This document shows, piece after piece, positions 52,201-58,155 of a DNA stretch of 64,000 nt. The stretch comes from a virus. The stretch's first letter is position 1. Each line of letters opens with the position of its first letter. The notes beneath the pieces are model-generated. The model had not been told where the DNA came from and made no database searches. It worked only from the letters and a program-made list of their open reading frames with translations. Made by a program: the position numbers and the translations under genes. Location: positions 1-64,000 of the IMG/VR virus record IMGVR_UViG_3300035189_000033; one strand, 5' to 3'.

Positions 52201-53284
52201 CGAACTTGCCCGCCTGAAAGCGGCGCGTGACAAGGTCGCCGCCGCCGAAGCAAGGCAATTGGCGAAACGCCAGTCAGCCAGCAACCGCGTTTCGCCATGG
52301 CCCGACGGTGGCGCCAACTTCACCGATCTGCTGCATGAAGCGCCCGAGCAGGGCCACGGCGAAGCCGGTGACTGGACCCGCCAGAAGGGCATCGACACCA
52401 ACCACGAGCACATCGCGGTGGTGGATAATGCGACTGGGCGGATTGTGCATGCCGGGACGAACAATCAGCGCCGTGAGGTGGATTTTCCGCACGCCAATGT
52501 CGCCGGCACCACCGACACCGTCACCCTGCATCACAACCATCCGAACAGCACGGGACAGTCGCGGGAAGATACCGTGTTCATGGCAAACCCCGGCGTGAGC
52601 CACATGGTTGTGCATGGGCACGACGGATCAACATCGATCACGACGCTGGGGCCGAATGCCGGGTTTGTGCGGTCCGCTGATGATATCGCCGCGAACGGCA
52701 AGACCCTGGGTGCGGCGTATGACCGGGCTGACGCGACATCCCACCAAGTGCTGCGCGAGCGGGTTATCGCGGGCGACGTCAGCGAAGATGTGGCCGGACA
52801 GTTCCGCGCGGAAGTTGCCAACCGCTTGCTGAACGCAGAGGGTATAATCAGCTACGTGTCTACCCGAGAACTGGTGCCCGCGATCAAACTGGCTGTGGGC
52901 AAGAAACTAAGGAGTCTAGGCTACGATGAGCGGCAGATTGATCGATCCACCGGACGAGTTCGCCCCGAAGAGCGAGTTGCAAGCCTTCCTCGACCAGTAC
53001 AAGGCGGACCCGGACCCGAACGTGAAGCGGATGGTGCAGCAGGTAACGGGGTACTTGCAGGACAAGGACAAACCGATGTCGCAGCGCCGCCAGATCAGCC
53101 CAGCAGACCAGATGCAGCCCCGCAAGAGGCGGTAGGCGGCGACAAAAGCGGTATCCGCAACGCGCTGCGCTGGATCACCGGCCGTGCGCCGAAGCGTGGC
53201 GGGCTTGCCGAGACGCCGAACGCCCTGGCCGCTATAGCCGCACGCCCGGCGCGTCCCTCGAACAATGCCCTCGCGAGGCTGTGA
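40235..53284 (+). CDS. giant polyvalent protein: methyltransferase-helicase with accessory domains, 4349 aa
   Basis: ATG 40235 with AGGAG 8 bases upstream. Order: residues 1-1200, mostly linker with D/A-W-L-V-P-D repeats and three copies of R-x-V-x-Q-I-Q-x-E-D-G-V (near 377, 586, 696); 1390-1600, N6-adenine methyltransferase-like (GFIGWGSFGQ, VLEPSMGVGNFFG near 1475, motif IV as I-G-N-W-P-F near 1540); 2130-2750, SNF2-type helicase (AHEVGTGKSYTM near 2157, VDEAHEFKK near 2342, FTGTPVTNT near 2391, DAPWRPGDLEQRNGRMNRQG near 2710); 2790-3050 coiled coil; 3550-3960 a polyvalent-associated domain (EVQSDWHQ); 4060-4150 a JAMM-like region. This plan resembles DarB-type antirestriction proteins injected by phages. 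Whether all activities are present is inference. Confidence 0.85.
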   Translation: MPLDGADDGAWLVPDKPVGKAPRAPDFDLIPDPPAKQAAADDSGDWLVPDRPRAAVAQPAAQPAALAPAQPAARPASAQTAPVQQMPPLDELGIGQLGPQTGAPPGQKPVEVGQPGVNMLAAIAQGAKAGWQGGAFQEQPGLVDAELQTLKTPVYGSGPTAMPGFAAVPAVTGLAGHVINQALGALGGGFTSGVVQAGEEVGPKLGGPQLARDYLGYLQAIGNEIGMGGVFAPKTIAEAESGANTRIFRGGSPGPGDSPGRVLNWDVIEQRPPAPPARSVPGVKRSEVDIQLESDAFLIAHPETAAIYDKYHGEGAAQKVLDAAAKKPEGGKPQATTPTAASAAPAKPAEEPPKPSASDDTVKTATKPTGPTAPKIRTISQIQKEDGVGYNEAARRRDAEKLVAQLVSSAAAPTAADAGTPAPDGAPAAGDTGTVTTSETRPTKLKPGQRFHEYPDSALVADGLREGDEITTSAGDKFTVLGVFAHNRNRPDLGNRIDIRWDNGKEVSFKPRDLESVLVPHYYYDANTGERKLGEGATIQRAKAAAEDAATGGKGTSDEPPVATAADSATTAPAPADAGTAPPAPRPVSQIQAEDGVPLGTAVQTHEAEKLAAEQALTTTEQPKADEPDLENAHEGPWEAAGTNAEGETVYRNPKGRLATFDAGVPWLGAADGSDDDNKRLKVVKPVEAAAAPEPRPVEQIQAEDGVGLGAAVQTHEEEKEAAKKAEQEAAGETEKPEKKPAAKKAKPAAAEPEDEAPAEPAAEPSGDQKTPGKSGIKANEKPQQTQPAQSPSGSLVMAPIGDDYFPPVQSGQKLRTQSGRDITVPTFSSGSNRADNLARRKLNAWLADETRKEVAASGADSYLAGIVAGMNPKNMSQTDRDTASDILFGADGPKAAPKAEPAKKPAAAPEAAAPATPVTKPFTSQDIGTKVRPKPGSGLDPVKNAGIISHVQTSPQGPKISVNGGPHFLGSDFERVPEAIPVTPEALHDRIIAQLQADTRLQAVLSNAEESPDGARETVRKAYRAALGQMLADADMPDLHAIAAASDALRDRPIGMDDVREITAARPGAAPEPAAEATGTPTTDAKPAAPAPAATRTITPEEPTYDPKDEDQRNAPVGEFGWRDLGGGYDYRFGETGDDRVRRRFIQVRILDNYNDPTDWFTWNTVRAESLDMTLQAPLVHSYVRKGRDGEMEPDEVWPEHGPEIEHRLREAAKQQGDQQGLPAPDLQTPGGSAISETQESADGDRPDSAEVGEPTGGGPRASGAGARKPKGNRPAATLAPESAEDDAPAGLSGDGGEAGVRPGSEAVGGAPAVHSGGDAATGRGGTGDEGVVPDGAGGRTPNPAVTRPNFHIDDPKRIIGGTGPKQRFARNRAALKALEDIQAEGRDPTQEELETMAGFIGWGSFGQEVFQGSFERQPYRDGWEEEGRWLREHLGKEAWDSARDSIRNAHYTDPPTVAAMWDMVRHMGFWGGRVLEPSMGVGNFFGLMPRDLMGQSDLTGIEKEKTTGEMAKLLYPHAGIHVRGYEESKTADNFYDLVIGNWPFAAQSPPDRRYDRLSPSLHNYFFLKALDQVRPGGLVVGITSNGTMDSAGRAARLEMAKKGKLIAAFRLPSGAFKDYAGTSVVADIIILQKRAQPLANAVDEPWIDATEMSTGHGDIRVNRYFQDHPENVLGTLDWGHGTTSGRPGMIVHRPDDLEQRLQALAATLPTDAYQPVIRGKEPRFLVNNTTDRHGSIVIGDDGHLYQVQGERLTRLDDLKSGMTTGPAKVVKAREDQVRRMVAMRKAYGALIDAERDGKPEADTLRKSLKAQYDQFRAEHGPIGKSDGLRVLDRMKDPGRSAVESLERPDGTPSPILTEPTVRSRRSLENPSIADAFVLARNEQANFDLDRVAELTAKPRAAVEDVLLDQGAIMRTPGGGFEATDDYLSGNVRRKLREAKEALAAGDEKMQPSIDALTKVLPPDTPYYNIEAKLGATWVGDDAYRSFIGDLLNLTPDQRAGVDVRFTGSRWRVRFGDRAINGKAEARTVHGHEDYPFNQLIMAAMGNRSVKITYRDDDNVKHTDDKATEEVNAKVQDLKEKFTDWAWSDPERKVAFEQAFNETMNAIAKPRFDGSFMDMSGMALRRGNDPFSMRRHQLNAIWRGVALGRGLFAHEVGTGKSYTMAGIAVEGRRYGKFRKPVVFAHGANSAAVAQEFQDMYPGGKFFYISTLKPDQIATSLRRIANEDWDAVIMPHSLIDRMALTKPTLVALAAEQIAELENAAIEAAAEDDITLTPEEIYSLIEESKTDKKAMGRLRSPTAKDVVRQIQSLLNNIEKQASRASKEDAVPFEQLGIDAILVDEAHEFKKPPFATAMKMRGLNTQSSDRSIALDFLTKYVKANNAGKGVFLFTGTPVTNTLNEIFNMARYFMDDRMADAGIKEWDAWFNTFADATNDIELTSTGEIEPVKRLAAFNNVDELVRQMSEFVDVVQAKDMPEFKPRPTPSGKTLTSPDLTAEELDFLMNGRTLKPEGRPYVKVMTDVGEMSPAQVDILDELRELAREFKTADGKQKKEWMQEGDERVPIRIETNSANTGIDPRLYNPDAPDTEDSKINRIVRNVLRHYGEPDAAQAIFLDRGFNPVKSSEGRASRFVVVDELIAKLVEGGIPREQIAVVAGGMKAEKKKEIADGMNSGKYRIAIGQSGTLGVGVNMQERLRAIHHFDAPWRPGDLEQRNGRMNRQGNTWNMAYEYRYVTEGIDGRRWQVLQVKDKFIKAFIAAFNDTSGKRIGNIEGDAADMSEDEDFSKTLSAAAGDPRIMIRAKYKADVERLQRRERLHTRGQAEAIQLARSRRPIAQRLQEQAAAQGRYADRWEASVARAAKAAEADGDDRKWYEIDGDKAQAAAKIANLETSLAGWDDQIAKARKALQEAKTANNRFEHIERRLDRLIGAKNRAQAAVETVRSTGRWFDTGADLQDTLDKAITEVARGEKRKLATVGGFDIVGNWSSPFNFFEAPRIEIYDPASGEVVDWVTGLTVLRIANELNQRRQKQQSWATDAAEKMASIPALEAAGKQDFPQQEKLTKLRQQLAKLEDDLQANPNPPPSWLRNGAPIDTDIYVDGEPRTVRGHRVVDDYFLVTDEGEVPYLAAMDANGLRMFTVHEPPQVVSRETPDWVKPHLEATKGVSEGDPHVWHGELVWHNRDLALIRGTTNLWGPDETAFLGFKKGVPAEPGRNLIGMMSPKGFKPQEWERLGEARDDYVAREANKAALAAAAQPTPASGFQPTPGLDWTVDETERWVRGLPRGGLAEGSGGISVPLYSAVQRAADALKQAKGTGQQMLAQIVKTPGVKPEEIEWMGLDDWLKSQPSVTKQQIQDFVAANRLEVREVTKGDYRARLEPAHTAVSEAADRRQIAAERLERGVDQNGYTVEIDGERLYHDEIMRGLADGAIKPGDLPVAHGLRSRAALFVEAVADEAQAEAKLKQAQERVRANPDPTKFGGWLAPFQPTDQYREIVFTLPAPEPSPAGDIERLQNGKFRVTYGGSGDVFATRAEAEAETRRLGEIFNKTNDSRVFRGGHWSERNVVAHVRFDVVEAPDGARVLMVHEVQSDWHQAGRKKGYQTGEKPKGAGNFMDWTARQGISADDAGRIWEYREKGDPNTPDNVIYARWRQESDAAIAAIDRWNHAVPDAPYKTTWPTLVMRRTIKYAVDNGFDRIAWSPGAVHADRYDLSKQISRVEYDQSPNNPEGGSFKAFDKSGRAVINRYAKTAELPDMIGKAAADKLLAQKPEGDGITRGNSLKRTLRGLDLKVGGEGMTGFYDDILPKTVQKIVGKYGARVGKSEIPTGGGNAAARAEYAQEIEDIEAAIVHNEAAGAEEHYLDQLRDQLAEVEAQMMQDTMDRSAQPGASAVHSFDITPALRDAVRTEGMALFERKPGGADRPASPAPATKPTWATPLASDINGTVAWQSKGLALIQGHSISGKRIYVPAKEGIGRASVDLDSYTGKHFTPDELARLKAARDKVAAAEARQLAKRQSASNRVSPWPDGGANFTDLLHEAPEQGHGEAGDWTRQKGIDTNHEHIAVVDNATGRIVHAGTNNQRREVDFPHANVAGTTDTVTLHHNHPNSTGQSREDTVFMANPGVSHMVVHGHDGSTSITTLGPNAGFVRSADDIAANGKTLGAAYDRADATSHQVLRERVIAGDVSEDVAGQFRAEVANRLLNAEGIISYVSTRELVPAIKLAVGKKLRSLGYDERQIDRSTGRVRPEERVASLPRPVQGGPGPEREADGAAGNGVLAGQGQTDVAAPPDQPSRPDAAPQEAVGGDKSGIRNALRWITGRAPKRGGLAETPNALAAIAARPARPSNNALARL
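43965..44315 (+). CDS. gene overprinted within the giant gene, 116 aa
   Basis: In the +1-type alternative frame of the giant gene, ATG 43965 has AGGAG with a 7-base spacer. The product reads like a normal helical protein: MAIDPTVLKWVNRQVADLAH, then L-L-Q-H-W-L-Q-N-R-P-K-M, D-x-A-G-M-A-E-K-L-A-F-V-L-D, E-Q-A-M-R-E-W. Across the same bases the giant protein is low-complexity Gly/Ala/Glu/Pro linker, which suggests that this frame, not the giant one, is under constraint. I recall similar stand-alone small proteins in phages of this group, but no search was possible. Confidence 0.6.
   Translation: MAIDPTVLKWVNRQVADLAHRGLVPGSPRETDLLQHWLQNRPKMMHRLDSAGMAEKLAFVLDQKRWEARQQYIAAGMPPPDAEEQAMREWCLMEPEDEPQTQPLPAPISTLTTQSE
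52926..53135 (+). CDS. second gene overprinted near the 3' end of the giant gene, 69 aa
   Basis: ATG 52926 follows AAGGAG with an 11-base spacer. The product is hydrophilic and helical: MSGRLIDPPDEFAPKSELQA, then F-L-D-Q-Y-K-A-D-P-D-P-N-V-K-R-M, with a basic end. The giant protein over this stretch is Gly/Pro/Glu-rich and non-descript. As with the gene at 43965, the alternative frame looks more protein-like. Confidence 0.5.
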   Translation: MSGRLIDPPDEFAPKSELQAFLDQYKADPDPNVKRMVQQVTGYLQDKDKPMSQRRQISPADQMQPRKRR

Positions 53285-53318
53285 ATAACGCCGGCGACGG
53301 CGAGCCGGTCGAGGCGGC

Positions 53319-53735
53319 TTAGCCGTCCGCTATCGCCTCGTCGAACGTCCACGGGCACTGGGCCGGGAAGGTGCCTTCCGCCAGTCCGGTCTCGCGTTCC
53401 GCGATCATCACTGCATCGCCGTAGGCATCGGTGATGATGGCATCGAGAACGCCGCGCAGGCCGGGGTTCTGCGCCAGCACACGAGCGGCCCGGCGGCGCT
53501 GTTCGCGGATGGTGAGCCGCCAGATGTTGCCGCGCAGTCCCGGCTGGAACTGCCACTTCAGGAGATGCGCAAGCAGCACGGCGAGGCGGTTGGTCAACTG
53601 GTTCCGCTCGCTGCGGCCCATGCTCTCGATCTCCTCGGCAATGTTGGACCAGTCCAGTTCCGCGGCCTGCCCGGCGCGCAGCAGATGCGCCTGCTCGATG
53701 GTCCAACTGTAGAAATCGTCGTCATAGCTGGGCAT
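53319..53735 (-). CDS. DUF29 family protein, 138 aa
   Basis: ATG 53735 has AGGAG 9 bases upstream. The sequence YDDDFYSWTIEQAHLLRAGQ, then L-D-W-x-N-I-A-E-E-I-E-S-M-G-R-S-E, followed by L-L-x-H-L-L-K-W-Q-x-Q-P, is the DUF29 signature. Function unknown; the family is widespread in cyanobacteria, alphaproteobacteria and phages. It faces the giant gene tail-to-tail, 34 bases apart. Confidence 0.85.
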   Translation of the reverse strand: MPSYDDDFYSWTIEQAHLLRAGQAAELDWSNIAEEIESMGRSERNQLTNRLAVLLAHLLKWQFQPGLRGNIWRLTIREQRRRAARVLAQNPGLRGVLDAIITDAYGDAVMIAERETGLAEGTFPAQCPWTFDEAIADG

Positions 53736-53822
53736 ATTTGAGAACTCCTGGCGCTTGCTGTCGGTGTCGGCGCGCAACTGCTCCTGCTGGATGCGCAGCG
53801 TGGTCGGCAGGAGAGGTGGCGC

Positions 53823-54191
53823 TCAAGGCAGTTTCCCCAGGATCGCGGCCAGCGTTTGCTCGATCCCGCCGAGCCGCTGGTCGATCGCGCCGAGCCGCTT
53901 GTCGATCGCGCCGAGCCGCTGGTCGATCGCGTCGAGGCGAACCGTGTGCTCCGATTGCGTGTCGGCAATTCGCATGATGGCCAGCGTATGAGCGCCTTGC
54001 CCGGCATACAGCGCCGACAGCCGCGCCTCGATGCCAACCAGCCGGCCCTCGACACTGCCCATTCGGATCTCGATGCCGCCCAGCCGATGACCGGCCTCGG
54101 ATTCCAGCAGTTTCGCCGACGCTGCGGCTGCCTCTGCCGCATGCTGCGCCTTTTGCAGTATGAGCAGGGGTAAATCCACGAGATCGCTCAT
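53823..54191 (-). CDS. heptad coiled-coil protein, 122 aa
   Basis: ATG 54191 preceded by GGAGGGACG. Helical throughout; residues 85-115 are exact heptads (L-D-A-I-D-Q-R, L-G-A-I-D-K-R, L-G-A-I-D-Q-R, L-G-G-I-E-Q-T) encoded by 21-bp repeats at about 53860-53938. A trimeric or dimeric coiled coil is likely. A 492-codon frame extends upstream, but only this part is credible. Divergent from the lysozyme gene. Confidence 0.65.
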   Translation of the reverse strand: MSDLVDLPLLILQKAQHAAEAAAASAKLLESEAGHRLGGIEIRMGSVEGRLVGIEARLSALYAGQGAHTLAIMRIADTQSEHTVRLDAIDQRLGAIDKRLGAIDQRLGGIEQTLAAILGKLP

Positions 54192-54260
54192 CGTCCCTCC
54201 AAAACGGTAATATCGCCCAATCCCGTTGTTTCTCCTACTCACAAGACGCAAAGTTGCCCG

Positions 54261-57200
54261 ATGTCCGAGACCGATAGCATCCCGACCATGACGATCCGCC
54301 CCCGGCCCAAACAGGAGGGCGATGGCGGCACCAGCCCAACCGGCAAGCTGTCCTACGGCAACATGGTCCAGAAATGGAAAGCCCTCGGCTACTCCGACGG
54401 CGGGGCCCGCGGCATAGCCGACAACATGACCCGCGAGTCCGGCGGCGACCCCACCGCGATCGGCCCGGGCGGGGCGGCCATCGGCCTGTTCCAGCACGAA
54501 GGCCCACGCCGCGAGGCACTGGAGAAATTCGCCAAGGACCGTGGCACCAAGCCGACCGACCCCGACACGCAGATCGCGTTCGCCGATAACGAACTGAAAA
54601 CCGATTACCCGACGCTGCGGGAGCAACTGCAGAAGTCCACCGACCGCGCCGCCTCGGAAAACAGCTTCAAGCGGGTGTTCGAGCGGCCGAAATCGGTGCT
54701 GTGGGGCGAGCGGCCAAAGACCGAAACGCCCGATTTCCGGTTCTCGCCCTATGCCATGGCCGAGCACGCCAAGCGGCCGAACACCGACGTCGTGCTGATG
54801 GCGCCGGATGATTACCTCGACCTCGCACCGGCGCTGGGCGGGCGGCCGTTCGCCAATCCGGCCGGGCGCTCGCTGCTGGCCTCGGTGGACAAAGGCGAGC
54901 CGATCGAGGCGATCCCGACGCTGGATGTGGACGTCAAGGGCAACACCGGCACGGTGACCGACCAGGACGGGCGGCACCGGGCGTTGCTCGCCAAGCATGC
55001 GGGTGTCGATGCGATCCCGGTGGCGATCCAGAAGAACGGTGAGGGTGAGCCGACCGAACTGGCGGGCATGTCGGGGAAGGTGCTGCCCAATCGCTTTCCG
55101 AAGGTGCAGCAGCAGAAGCCCCAGCAGCGTTCGCTGCTTCAGCGCGCCGGAGACGCGATCATCCCGCGCGCCGAGGCGGCGGAACCGTCTGCCGGCGCGA
55201 CTGGACCGGCGGCAGAGGCATGGCCGGACGATCCGATCGTTGAGGGCGGCCCGCAGCAAGGCGCTGCTCCGCATGCGCCGGCTCCAGACAGCAACGAGCA
55301 ATGGCCGGATGATCCAATCGTTGAGGGCGGCGACAGCGCGGCGGCGGCCAAACCCGACGGGATGGCCCTCTCAGCGCTCAAGGGCGCGGGCTACGGTGTG
55401 GGCAAGACGGCGCTCGCCGGGCAGGAACTGCTGGGCGAGGGCTTGCGGGCGGTGGGCGTATCGAGCGTGGGCGGCTGGCTGGTCGACGATGCGCGCAAGG
55501 GCATGAAGCAGCTCGACCAGGACATCGCTCCGGATCAGGCGGCGCATCCCTACGCGACCGGCGCGGGCGAATTCGCCGGCGGCATGGCGGTGCCGATGGG
55601 TGCCGTCGGGCTTGGCGGCAAACTGCTTGGCCGCTATGCGCCCGCTATCGCGCGTGCCGGCGGCAATGCTCTCAAAGGCGCCGCGGCCGGCGGGGTGGTT
55701 GGCGCGCTGCAACCGGGCGATCCGGAGCATTACTGGGCCGACAAGGCCGGCGAAACCGCCCTCGGCGCTGGCCTCGGCGCGGCCGGCAACGCGCTGGCGG
55801 CGCAGGCATCCAGGCTGATCGCGCCGCGCATGCGACCAATCTATGAGTTCGTCGAGCGCGTCACTGGCAAACCCGCGTCGAAAAGCCCGGGCGCGATGTC
55901 GGTGATCAAGCGCATGGAGAGCGACCAGCGAGCCGGCGGGTCGACGGCGCAGGACATGCTCGACCTCGCGAACCAGACACCGGATAAGCCGCTGACCCTG
56001 GCTGATCTCGGCGGCCCGGAGGTGCGGGCGCTGGCGGGGCGTGTCGCCCGAGGACCAGGGGATGGCCGGGCGGTGATGACCAACTTCCTCAATGAGCGCG
56101 ATCGGGGCGCTGGCGCGCGGCTGGCGGGCGACGTCGACCGCGAAATCCAGCGCAAGTCAGCCTATGAGCAGGGCAAAGCCCTCGATCGCAGCCGTAAGAT
56201 CGCGGCGCAACCGCTTTACGACGGGGCGTACGCGCATCCGCCGATCAATCCCGATGAGATGCAGGGCAACGGGCGCATCGGCCGGCTGATGAACCGCCCG
56301 TCGTTCCGCGCAGGGATGCAGAATGCCATCAAGATATCGGCCGAAGAGGGGGTGCCGTTGAAGACGCTCGGGATTGATCTCGATGCGCAAGGCGTGCCGT
56401 TCTTCACCGAGGTTCCAACCTGGCGCACGCTCGATTACGTCAAGCGCGGGATGGATGACGTGATCGAGGAGTTCCGCAGTGACGTGACCGGCAGGCTGAA
56501 ACTGGACACCTATGGCCGCGCCGCAAACAACACCCGGACCGATTTCCGGGACACCCTGCGCGACCTCAATGGACCCTATGCCGCCGCTCTCGACGCTTAC
56601 TCAGGCCCCTCCACCAGCCTCGATGCGTTGCACGCCGGACAGGACTTTTTGCTGCGCAGCCCGGAAGAAATCGCCGACCGGATTGGGCGCTTCGGCGCAG
56701 GCGACCGCGAGTTTTTCAAGATCGGGGCGGCCGATACACTGCGCACCCGGATGGAAAAGAAGGGGGTTACGGCTGACGAAGCCAAGGCGATCGTGAACAG
56801 CCCGTACATGGCCCGCCAACTTAGACCCTTGTTCGAGAGCGATGCCGCGTTTAAGCGGTTCACGAACGCGGTGCAGGCAGAGGCTAAGATGTACGCCACC
56901 CGCTTCGATGTGCTGGGCGGATCGCAGACCGCCGCCCGCCGGGGCGAGGACACCTCGCCGGACCTCGAAGCGCTGGTCCAAATCGGGCGGGGCGCCCTGC
57001 ATGCCAAGACCGGCAACCTGCCCGCCGCCATGCAAAGCCTTTGGCGCGGGGCGAAAGCCTGGAAGTCCGGGCGTGATCCTGCGGTCAATGCCGGCATCGC
57101 CGATATCCTGACTCACCCCATCGCATCCGGCACAACCGGGCAGCGGATGAACGACTTCAAGACGTTCATGGCGGCGCTGCCGACCACCCGGGCGCACATG

Positions 57201-57320
57201 ACGCGGAACGCCTTGGCGGACATGACGCGCGCCGCCGGGCCGGCTGCCGGGGTTGGTCTCGCGCAGATCCCGTCTATGACGGTGCGGCCGGGTGACCAGC
57301 AGAATGGTCAGGGTCAGTAA
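54261..57320 (+). CDS. virion-associated lysozyme / ParB-like polyvalent protein, 1019 aa
   Basis: Residues 28-130 match phage tail lysozymes: SYGNMVQKWKALGYSDGGAR, then N-M-T-R-E-S-G-G-D-P with Glu59 as likely catalytic residue, and A-I-G-L-F-Q-H. Residues 165-250 look like a ParB-type domain (DGRHRALLAKHAGVDAIPVA). Two copies of WPDDPIVEGG lie near 320 and 350, followed by Gly/Ala-rich, possibly membrane-active helices (410-530) and a long helical C terminus. This plan suits a protein ejected to open the cell wall and accompany DNA into the cell. Start ATG 54261; binding site weak. Confidence 0.8.
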   Translation: MSETDSIPTMTIRPRPKQEGDGGTSPTGKLSYGNMVQKWKALGYSDGGARGIADNMTRESGGDPTAIGPGGAAIGLFQHEGPRREALEKFAKDRGTKPTDPDTQIAFADNELKTDYPTLREQLQKSTDRAASENSFKRVFERPKSVLWGERPKTETPDFRFSPYAMAEHAKRPNTDVVLMAPDDYLDLAPALGGRPFANPAGRSLLASVDKGEPIEAIPTLDVDVKGNTGTVTDQDGRHRALLAKHAGVDAIPVAIQKNGEGEPTELAGMSGKVLPNRFPKVQQQKPQQRSLLQRAGDAIIPRAEAAEPSAGATGPAAEAWPDDPIVEGGPQQGAAPHAPAPDSNEQWPDDPIVEGGDSAAAAKPDGMALSALKGAGYGVGKTALAGQELLGEGLRAVGVSSVGGWLVDDARKGMKQLDQDIAPDQAAHPYATGAGEFAGGMAVPMGAVGLGGKLLGRYAPAIARAGGNALKGAAAGGVVGALQPGDPEHYWADKAGETALGAGLGAAGNALAAQASRLIAPRMRPIYEFVERVTGKPASKSPGAMSVIKRMESDQRAGGSTAQDMLDLANQTPDKPLTLADLGGPEVRALAGRVARGPGDGRAVMTNFLNERDRGAGARLAGDVDREIQRKSAYEQGKALDRSRKIAAQPLYDGAYAHPPINPDEMQGNGRIGRLMNRPSFRAGMQNAIKISAEEGVPLKTLGIDLDAQGVPFFTEVPTWRTLDYVKRGMDDVIEEFRSDVTGRLKLDTYGRAANNTRTDFRDTLRDLNGPYAAALDAYSGPSTSLDALHAGQDFLLRSPEEIADRIGRFGAGDREFFKIGAADTLRTRMEKKGVTADEAKAIVNSPYMARQLRPLFESDAAFKRFTNAVQAEAKMYATRFDVLGGSQTAARRGEDTSPDLEALVQIGRGALHAKTGNLPAAMQSLWRGAKAWKSGRDPAVNAGIADILTHPIASGTTGQRMNDFKTFMAALPTTRAHMTRNALADMTRAAGPAAGVGLAQIPSMTVRPGDQQNGQGQ

Positions 57321-57498
57321 CGCAGCGACAGGTTTAAGAAGCGAAGCGACTGGCTGGCGCACCACCGGCCAAAACGAAAGGCAAGGCTGGGAAGACCGAG
57401 CGCGATGCGCCGCTGTCGCCGCCGGCGCAATACGTCGAAAACATAAGTGAGCACCCCGCACCCCATCGCTTGCAGGGGCGCCAGCGAGTGAGGATCAG

Positions 57499-57858
57499 AT
57501 GGCATTGTCGAAAATCATCATAGAGTACCTGCCTCAAGACCGGATGCGGTACGACACCACGGGGGATTGGTTTTTCGACGCGGAAGGCAACCTGGTCATC
57601 CAGGTCGTCGGCGGCGATCCATTCGATCAGGATGAGGCGTTTCTGGTCGCCTTGCATGAACTGGTGGAAGTCAAACTGTGCCACTCAGCGGGCATCACTC
57701 AAGGGGCGGTGGACGCCTTTGATTTCACATTCGAAGGAGAGGGCGAGCCCGGCGATCATCCCGACGCGCCGTATCGCGAGCAGCACCGCCGGGCCATGCT
57801 GATCGAGCACCTGATGGCGAACTTCCTGGGCAAGACGGATTACGGCCGCGTGGAGTAA
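57499..57858 (+). CDS. hypothetical protein with HELVE motif, 119 aa
   Basis: Residues 48-62, FLVALHELVEVKLCHSAG, place H53-E54-L-V-E57 on a helix, reminiscent of zinc peptidases, though the usual second His is Glu. The C-terminal part has D-A-F-D-F and E-P-G-D-H-P-D-A-P-Y-R-E-Q-H. Common in phage genomes; enzymatic activity is not shown by the sequence. Its 3' end overlaps the minus-strand gene at 57840 by 19 bases. The gap 57321-57498 before it holds no convincing gene. Confidence 0.7.
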   Translation: MALSKIIIEYLPQDRMRYDTTGDWFFDAEGNLVIQVVGGDPFDQDEAFLVALHELVEVKLCHSAGITQGAVDAFDFTFEGEGEPGDHPDAPYREQHRRAMLIEHLMANFLGKTDYGRVE

Positions 57859-58043
57859 TCCCGGCCTCGCTGCTGGCGCCTGAGTTCGCACACGTTGCAG
57901 ACCACCGGCTTTGTGCCGTCATCATCGGCATCGGCCATCCAGGTGCCGCCGCAGCGCGGGCAGATATAGCGATAGGGCCGCTCGTTCTGCCCACTTGGCA
58001 CGCGCCAGGGCTTCAGATGATCTTTCGGGGGCGGCTGGCTCAT
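57840..58043 (-). CDS. zinc-ribbon protein, 67 aa
   Basis: C-P-R-C near residue 29 and C-N-V-C near residue 49 give a classic four-Cys zinc ribbon. Start ATG 58043 overlaps the stop of the upstream membrane peptide gene. A DNA- or protein-binding adaptor is likely. Confidence 0.7.
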   Translation of the reverse strand: MSQPPPKDHLKPWRVPSGQNERPYRYICPRCGGTWMADADDDGTKPVVCNVCELRRQQRGRDYSTRP

Positions 58044-58138
58044 CGGTGGGGCCGGCGGATCACGATCAACACGCCAAGGATGATGGCGGCCGTTCCGAGC
58101 CCCAGCATCACGCGGTAGATCAGGTCGAGTGTCGTCAT
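58040..58138 (-). CDS. single-pass membrane peptide, 32 aa
   Basis: ATG 58138 to a TGA that overlaps the next start (ATGA). MTTLDLIYRVMLGLGTAAII, then L-G-V-L-I-V-I-R-R-P-H-R: one membrane helix with a positive C-terminal anchor. Too short for family assignment. Confidence 0.55.
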   Translation of the reverse strand: MTTLDLIYRVMLGLGTAAIILGVLIVIRRPHR

Positions 58139-58155
58139 CGCCCGTAAGCCCTTAG

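Noticed and set aside
53823-55301. 492-codon minus-strand frame
   Set aside because: Only the part from ATG 54191 downstream has a ribosome binding site and coiled-coil heptads; the rest is antisense to the lysozyme gene.
57321-57498. Possible small gene with LAGAPPAKTKGKAGKTERDA
   Set aside because: The frame looks phage-like but has no ATG, GTG or TTG after the upstream stop; only CTG 57350 would serve.
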